From assembly GCF_963678635.1 (NCBI RefSeq), contig NC_087064.1, forward strand, positions 83,443,847 to 83,507,846: a stretch of DNA of 64,000 nt. Reading direction: 5' to 3'. The notes under the pieces were generated by a model that ran no database searches, was not told where the DNA came from, and saw only the letters and a list, made by a program, of their open reading frames with translations. This document shows positions 57,450-64,000 of the stretch, piece by piece; position 1 is the first letter of the stretch; each line of letters starts with the position of its first letter. This DNA comes from Symsagittifera roscoffensis. Lineage: Eukaryota; Xenacoelomorpha; Acoela; Convolutidae. The translations under genes were made by a program, and so were the position numbers.

Positions 57450-58217
57450 CAGACAATACAGAAAAATGACTTCGTTTAAAGATTCGGGAAAATCAAGCCG
57501 TCGGCTAAGATTATGAACTTACAACCGCATGTTAGAGAATCATTTTACAGACAATACAGAAAAATGACTTCATTTAAAGATTTGGGAAATACAAGCCGTC
57601 GGCTAAGCTTATAAACTCACAACCGCATTTTAGAGAATCATTTTACAGACAATACAGAAAAATGACATCGTTTAAAGATTTGGGAAATACAAGTCGTCGG
57701 CTAAGCTTATGAACTTACAACCGCATTTAAGAACACCATTTTACAGACAATACAGAAAAATGACATCGTTTAAAGATTTGGGAAATACAAGCCGTCGGCT
57801 AAGCTTATGAACTCACAACCGCATTTTAGAGAATCATTTTACAGACAATACAGAAAAATGACATCGTTTAAAGATTTGGGAAATACAAGTCGTCGGCTAA
57901 GCTTATGAACTTACAACCGCATTTTAGAACACCATTTTACAGACAATACAGAAAAATGACATCGTTTAAAGATTTGGGAAATACAAGCCGTCGGCTAAGC
58001 TTATGAACTCACAACCGCATTTTAGAGAATCATTTTACAGACAATACAGAAAAATGACATCGATTAAAGATTTGGGAAATACAAGCCGTCGGCTAAGCTT
58101 ATGAACTTATAACCGCATTTTAGAGAATCCTTTTACAGACAATACAGAAAAATGACATCGTTTAAAGATTTGGGAAATACAAGCCGTCGGCTAAGCTTAT
58201 GAACTTACAACCGCATG
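57449..58217 (+). repeat. 98-bp tandem array, 8 units
   Basis: ACAGACAATACAGAAAAATG starts at 57449, 57547, 57645, 57743, 57841, 57939, 58037 and 58135, exactly 98 bp apart each time. Two unit types alternate in the middle, AGAATCATTTT with AAGTCGTCGG and AACACCATTTT with AAGCCGTCGG, so part of the array grew by copying unit pairs. Confidence 0.95.
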
Positions 58218-58424
58218 ATATGGAGCTATAAAAAAATCCAGCAAAATTCGTTCAGAAAATTTTCAGTTTTAGCTGTGTTTCTCGTAAATATTGGTCTAAA
58301 CCGTTCGAGTGCTACTCGGTTGTATTTGAGAGCTAGCGTAAGTAAAAAAAACTTAATAAAATGAAACTGAAAAAAAATATATATGAACCAGAGTTGGAAA
58401 ATAATCAATAACGCAATTAAATAG

Positions 58425-58835
58425 AAAAAAACTGACTTGTTTTATTTTGAAAAAGTCTTCCGAATTTCCAAGAAAAAATCGATAGCCCTAAAACTCATTG
58501 AAATTCTAGAACAATTCACGATTGACATTTTTTGATATAATTAACCCAATTTGAGAAAACTGGATCACCAGGTAAAAATTTGGTTCCGCTGGGAAATCTG
58601 ATAATTGAACTCAAAATTCAAAATTAGAATTCGGTCAAGTTTTTGCCCTTTACGTTTTCGCTGTTCGATAGTGGTTTTTTTCCCTCCTCTTAACAAGCAA
58701 AATGAACTGAACTTGAAAAGAAATTAAAAGTCAAACCGCGAAAAAATAAATTGACCCAGAACAAACTTACAGACTTTTCCTGAAAAAAATCATCGCGATC
58801 TATTTAAGAGTCTGAACTACGTTCATCGACTCTTA
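58425..58835 (+). repeat. R1 dispersed repeat copy (near complete)
   Basis: It contains ATTTGAGAAAACTGGATCAC, GCTGTTCGATAGTGGTTTTT, AAGTCAAACCGCGAAAAAAT, TTTTCCTGAAAAAAATCATC and the right end AAGAGTCTGAACTACGTTCA, then TCGACTCTTA. The last two form the TAAGAGTC...GACTCTTA hairpin. Confidence 0.7.
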
Positions 58836-59816
58836 ATTAGTATCAAAAACTCTTTGATCATGTGCGGTTTCTTTCTCTTGCATCTTGAGCCTCTCAAATC
58901 AGCACCTAATTTTGAACTCGGATGTGATTGTTTTCTACACAAAATCAAGTACCACAAAAAATATCAGATGCAGAGCGACGGCGAATTAATTGATTCACTC
59001 TTAAATAACGCAAAGATAGTTTTGTTATTTCGAGAAACTTCAACAAACTTGTGAAATTGATTGAAAAATAAGCTGAAAACACATTCCTCCATGCTTATTT
59101 TCAAACCTCAAACTGAATCAACCAATTGATTACATCGTTTCAGGTGTTTTAACGTCTTCCATCAATGGTCATGCTGAGCCAAGTTCAGAGCAGATGCGTA
59201 ATACTTTTCTTTCAAAAAAGCGCCATTCACGATATCACAAATTAGCCAACTTGTGAAAACCTAATTTAAGAGAAAAACAATCCTAATTTTTCAAAATTTA
59301 ATAAGAGTAGCAGATGGCTGTGCGAGAGGGTCAGAGTTCGAGACGCATCAACCATTTTGACTTTATGAAAAACATTGATAAAAAGGGAAACAGAAGCTTA
59401 CAGTAATGATAGATTGCATCGAACATTTTGATACGGAACACTTTTGATAGAAGCAAATAAGCGAGTAAACGGGAAGACAAAAAGTTATGTAAGAATGCTT
59501 TAGAAAAGACGTTCAGCTGCGGTATAATTCATACTTTCCATAAAAAATTTCCTAAAAAAGCCAGGACCCTTTCTCTAACTAGCTAAAAATTCATCAACGA
59601 ACAAATGACAAAACCATCCCCAACACCAGCCATTTAAGAAAAAGCAGGAAAAATCAAATTCATTATCAGAAATAACCAATTAAATTAACTCACAATTTCA
59701 AAATCATCATATAAAGAAAACATAAGAAATTTTCTAAGAAATTGACACTAAAAACAAAATTAGCCAATCAAATTTCTTGGAAAGCCATAAAGCCGAAAAA
59801 AACTGAAAACTTAACT

Positions 59817-60320
59817 AAGGATAGCCGGTTACTGTGTTTTCAATTGAGTACCGTTTTTGCGTGGTGTCATAAACAGATCTGAACGAAAAACTCGAGCTGA
59901 AGCATATTCGAAAGTCATAGTAAAATTAGCAAAATAGACAACATTTCTTGAAGAAAAAACGAGTTGTTCAATTTTTACCAAGTTTTTACGGCTTAAATTG
60001 AGCAACTTAATTAATTAATAAAGATTAAATTAATTCTAAGCTATCAAGCCTGCTCGCTCGCTTTATTCGCTCGAATTAAGACTAAAAATCCCAAATTTTT
60101 AATCTGTTTTTCTCGATAATGGACAACTTTTGAAAAACTTGAGATGTCATTTTAATCACGACTTAAGGTCTTTAATATGATATATCACTCTACCCATTCC
60201 GATGATTAATAGTGATACCTTTTGTACTGTCGAATCACGACTGAAAATTTTACATGATATATCACTCGAATCAATCCGATGCTAATTTGTAGTTCCTAAT
60301 TTTGCGTCGAAAACAAAAAA
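59817..60320 (+). repeat. R3 dispersed repeat copy
   Basis: It starts AAGGATAGCCGGTTACTGTG, then TCATAAACAGATCTGAACGA, CGCTTTATTCGCTCGAATTA and two copies of ATGATATATCACTC. It is parallel to 54594-55030. Confidence 0.68.
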
Positions 60321-60730
60321 AATTTAAAAAATTCAAACACCAGAATACTAAAATCCTCCCTTTTTTCAAACTGCCAGATCAATTTTAGGGTTGCAAATCT
60401 ACCGCAAAAACATGGAGTTTCAAATTTCTATAGCTTAGGAGATATCGAAACTTTTCGAAAAATGCCCTAATTCATCGGCAAGCTTAGAAAAAAAATCCCA
60501 TTGTTTCATGCCTCAAAAGATGTGATGTCAATCAAACATTGCCAACAGACAATTAAAAATGAGTTTTAAACGAAAGGAAACAGAAAAAAAAAACTAATTT
60601 TTTGAAAAATTGAAACGAAACAAAACAGACAGAAAAAAAGCTTGCGAATTTTAAAGAAAAATATTGTGCCCTTAAAGCTCTTTGAACTTCACGAAAAATT
60701 TTTGTTTGACCCTTTTGTGATAATTTAACA

Positions 60731-60766
60731 CAGAGCCGAAGCTGAGCTTCGCAACACTTGCGATGC
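60731..60766. repeat. SINE-type short hairpin
   Basis: ACAGAGCCGAAGCTGAGCTT then CGCAACACTTGCGATG matches the hairpin tails at 5109 and 32006 (GCGAAGCT-G-AGCTTCGC), with one stem base changed. Confidence 0.6.
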
Positions 60767-63003
60767 AAAATTCATTGCGCTACAAAGTAGCGATTGAAAA
60801 AAAAAACAGAAGTAAAAACAAATTTCTGAAAGATTGAAAAAAGTTACTTCAACAGCCCTTAAATGGAAATCAATTATCGAGCCGCAATACAGGTGACAAC
60901 AAAACTTGTCATAAGAAATTCATAAAATTTAAGTTTTTACGACCCATCCAAACTGAAACACATAATCCCAAACCGATATATTTTGACCTCAAAATTACGC
61001 ATAATACGTTGACTTAGTCAATATAACATGAAAAAACTCTTTGAATATATATAAAAAAACGAAAGAATGAAAAAAACACAAAATCAGACATGGTAAATTT
61101 ACAAATTTGGGAAGTTCCAGTTAAAGTAAAACCTGTTTAAATTGCAACAAAACCCATGCTTTAAAAAGTAACTAGTAAAAACCTTGCCAGGTAAAACACT
61201 GGCTTTTCAAAAAACGGAAAACGAACCGACAAGAACTAGGACGAAAACCACGAGCCCGACAAAAAATTTCGATTTGATTTTTTTGAAAAGATAATTACAA
61301 CCTAAAACGGGCATGCAATAATTAATACTTAAGTAACTACTTATTTACTACTTAATACCTTTATTTGCATTTTCAAGAAATTAAGCATGTCAGAAGAGAT
61401 CCTCTACAAGTGGAGATCCTTGTGCCTTAAGTTATTTACGGGAAAAAGTCTTGCACCCGATTGCAAAACACTTGCTTAATAATGGTCGGAACAATAAACA
61501 AGTAACGTAACTTCTCTGCCTGTCATAGGATTGATACAAAAGAAATACAATTGGTATAAGCAGTTAAAGAAGTCATCTTTAATTGAAAGAAATAGAACAC
61601 TCCTTTGAAACTCTTTTAAGCAAGACTTCGAAGAACATATCTTGTTTGCAGGAAAAAAATATTCTACCGATTACAAAAAAGAAGACTACACTTATTGATC
61701 TTAATTGTAGCAATGAATACTCCGCATAAAGTTAAAAAGCTAATGAATTCCAAGAAACCAAACAAACACTGGTTTTAAACAAAAAAATTAATTCAATTTT
61801 GAAATTCAATAGAAAACATTCCATCTCTGCAAAGCTAGTGCAAGTTCTTTTTCTGATTGGTGATTTGTGAAAAATTAACCAAAATTGAGAAAATGAATTA
61901 ATAGATCGAAATAAATTGCTTTTCGAAATAACTTGAATTTACGGCATTTATTCTTTTCTTTCTGTAAGCAAAATTGGATCCCTTTAAACACCAAGTGCGT
62001 GTGACAGAAGGCCCCAAATAAAACTAATTCCAAGCAAAGACAGCAATTAAGCAAATCACTCGTTCCTTTCTAATACTTTCACGAACCTTATTAACCTGTC
62101 TCATTTACGCTAGCTTATTCGATGCTTCATTTGACATCGCCGAAACAATAAATTGAAAATGTTGAGGACCTCATTTAGATTAGGGATCATGTTACTGTTT
62201 TGGGACCACTCTATAACACTTGGTTTTTACAGCCACCCTTCTATCACACTTGTACCTTCGATTGGGACAAATTTTAGAACTTTTATTATTTTCACTTTTC
62301 CAAGTGGAGCTAAAATAAGCATCAAACAATATCCAAAAAAAAAAACAGATTCAAAAATATCATGCTAATTCAACAAAAGTAAAACCAGATAAAATGCAAT
62401 TGCTGCAAAAGTGCTACTAAATGAGCTCTTGTATTTGCGATTTGGGTTCGAAAATGAGGATTTCGTAATACGACACTATGCTTTGCTTGTGTAAGAAAAC
62501 ATACTGAAATTGAACACAACATTTTTACACAATTTGGTTTCAAGATGAGAACGTTTAGAAGATGAGAATGCTTCTGTAAATAACAACAAAAAATCAACCA
62601 GAACTCTTAATTTTTAAATCATCCTTTACGTCTTTTGTTTTTTCTACTGTATTATCATTCACATAACCAAGAGTTGTTGTTGTTGATATGACCCAGTGAC
62701 CACTATGTAATCAGTTCAAACAATCAATCAAAAATTCTTACTTTGTATTACCCTATAATTCTTGTTGGTCACTATTGCTTTTACCTTTTTCCAACACTTT
62801 TGGTTGGGATGTATATGCACAAACCGATGAGTAACTGTGTCGGAGGAAAACAGGTTTCCAGAAAAACTTATCTATATCAGAAAATAATTCAACTAGCATA
62901 AAATGACATCACTTCAATTTCCTGGAATTTCGAATCTAGAAGACTAATTTAAAAACAAATATTTTGCAGTCTAACAACGTGAAGACAAACACAATAATGA
63001 TTT

Positions 63004-63981
63004 TCAGCAGTTTTCATTTTGTACAATCTTGTTTGTTTTTAAGTAATCGTAGTAATGTTGGATGGTGCGCAAGTTGGTGTCCCCAAACACGACGTGACTT
63101 CTTTTCTCTATCAGGAATGCTGTGGCTTCTTGTGGCGTGAGTTGCCAGTGACGTAGGAGGTAGCAGGCCAACATTGTTGCACTTCGACTGCGTCCCGCTT
63201 TACAGTGGATATAAACGGTACTAAATACAAGTCAGACAATTTACAACTGCACGAGTTGCGAATTTAAAAAGGACACTCATAAAGACTATTCAAAACAATC
63301 GCATTATCAAATCAAAAATCATTTGTTTTTCCAGTTGGGATGTCAGCTTTCAAGCAATGAAACTTTTAGTGCACATCGCCAATATCTAAAAACACTCCAA
63401 TTTACAAAAGCGTCACAACTCTAACCGATAATATCTGTACTCGATCCCAAATCATGCATTATATTTTTCTACATCTCATTAATAAAGATTTTTTTCGGAA
63501 AAAAGTTCTTATCTGTACACCGAGAACTTATCTCAATTGCGATGATTTTCATTGACGATGATGGACCGAATTGGGCATATGATTGGAAAGGCTTCAGTAC
63601 AAGACTATGGAGTGATGTTTGCTCTTACCACTGTTTAGACACATTGTCATGGATGAATTGGACGCCCTGGTGAATCTGCTGCCGAGTGGGGGACCCCACA
63701 AAATCCACCACTGGCAAATTCAACTGCACAACTCCCATCGACAGCCACTGTTCATCTGTGGGAGTAAGATACTTGAGCTCAAACTTCTCGTTCATAGAGA
63801 GAACCGCTTTCACTCCCACATTCTGCACCAGATCGTCCACTGAAGACCAGAGAGGGATGGCCCCTAGCACTACATGTGGGCAGATTTCGTGGTACCATAC
63901 ACGATGTCCGAGCTTCTCCAGCACCAGGTTATAACCCAGAGAAGGGAGGAACCCTATTCTGGACTTGAGATATGATGTCAT
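63004..63981 (-). CDS. PTPMT1: PTPMT1-like mitochondrial phosphatidylglycerophosphate phosphatase, 2 exons
   Basis: Complement join of 63629-63981 and 63004-63220 gives 189 residues (human 201). Exon 1 ends after two bases of a Cys codon with donor GTAAGA, and exon 2 supplies the third base after acceptor TGTATTTAG, so the phases agree. Exon 1 has the family's VVLGAIPLWSSVDDLVQNVG, AVLSMNEKFE and GVQFIHDN. Exon 2 carries the dual-specificity phosphatase active site YIHCKAGRSRSAT, a CX5R loop with Cys124 and Arg130. The family dephosphorylates phosphatidylglycerophosphate at the inner mitochondrial membrane on the way to cardiolipin. The ATG at 63981 is 19 bases from the window edge, so an upstream exon or acceptor cannot be judged. 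It is the best starting Met visible and precedes a short basic, hydrophobic N-terminus. Confidence 0.93.
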
Positions 63982-64000
63982 TGTGATCAGAAAATAACTT

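Larger units (their letters stand above)
56135..63003. other. Intergenic region between ECSIT and PTPMT1
   Basis: No gene is supported. Contents: R1 pieces (56620-56780 left part, 57170-57310 right part, 58425-58835, 60530-60720 left part), a decayed tRNA-like head (56890-56965), a hairpin (57351-57449), a 98-bp tandem array (57449-58217), an R3 copy (59817-60320) and a SINE-type hairpin (60731-60766). From about 61000 to 63003 I see only scattered SINE-like fragments (61430-61480, 62440-62500) and no coding sequence. Confidence 0.6.

Noticed and set aside
57449-58217. CRISPR-like array
   Set aside because: The 98-bp units are repeated over their full length with no variable spacers, in a eukaryotic context. 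It is a plain tandem repeat.
58780-58836. R1 as a Helitron derivative because of its 3' hairpin
   Set aside because: The terminus is CTTA rather than CTRR, the hairpin reaches the end, and no TC start or A/T insertion site could be shown.

Overview
This is a nuclear segment from an invertebrate metazoan. It is AT-rich, every host gene is split by GT-AG introns, the proteins have clear animal orthologues (GTF3C3, ECSIT, a Lifeguard/TMBIM protein, PTPMT1), and most of the remaining DNA is repeats and transposons. I cannot name the phylum. Three of the four start codons lie 0-10 nt after a splice acceptor, and two unrelated retrotransposons carry the same 34-nt sequence at their 5' ends. Together these suggest an animal that uses spliced-leader trans-splicing.

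All four host genes are on the minus strand, so they read from right to left. PTPMT1 (63004-63981) is a mitochondrial lipid phosphatase with 2 exons. ECSIT (36267-56134) is a mitochondrial complex I assembly and Toll-signalling adaptor with 5 exons; one intron is 16.6 kb. GTF3C3 (10927-31972) is a TPR subunit of the RNA polymerase III factor TFIIIC with 10 exons; one intron is 11.9 kb. A TMBIM/GRINA-like membrane protein (6986-8587) has 2 exons. I built the exon joins by hand. At every join the intron phase matches on both sides, and most junctions also align with the human protein from memory.

Layout: 1-4480 is a higher-order satellite array. 4480-6940 holds tRNA-like SINE fragments. 6944-8587 is the TMBIM gene. 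8590-10926 is intergenic and contains an 833-bp foldback element. 10927-31972 is GTF3C3, whose large intron holds a composite SINE/LINE repeat, a 145-150-bp minisatellite, a MITE-like element and a divergent block of the same satellite. 31973-36266 is intergenic repeats. 36267-56134 is ECSIT. Its third intron contains a GC-rich RNase H LINE fragment with target-site duplications, a hAT transposon with TIRs and an 8-bp duplication, a CR1/L2-type LINE nested inside that hAT (itself holding a 1,529-bp tandem duplication), a LINE with a C-terminal nuclease-like domain and a PHD finger, and an old L2-like relic. 56135-63003 is intergenic with a 98-bp tandem array and a long hairpin. 63004-63981 is PTPMT1.

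The least expected signals are two. The first is the shared 5' leader of the two LINEs. The second is a ~430-bp dispersed family (called R1 here) found only in one orientation, antisense to all host genes, often within tens to a few hundred bases of exons. Read in the gene sense it carries a conserved pyrimidine tract ending in CAG that looks like a 3' splice site. Exon coordinates are from manual reading, and repeat boundaries are approximate unless a duplication or terminal repeat fixes them.
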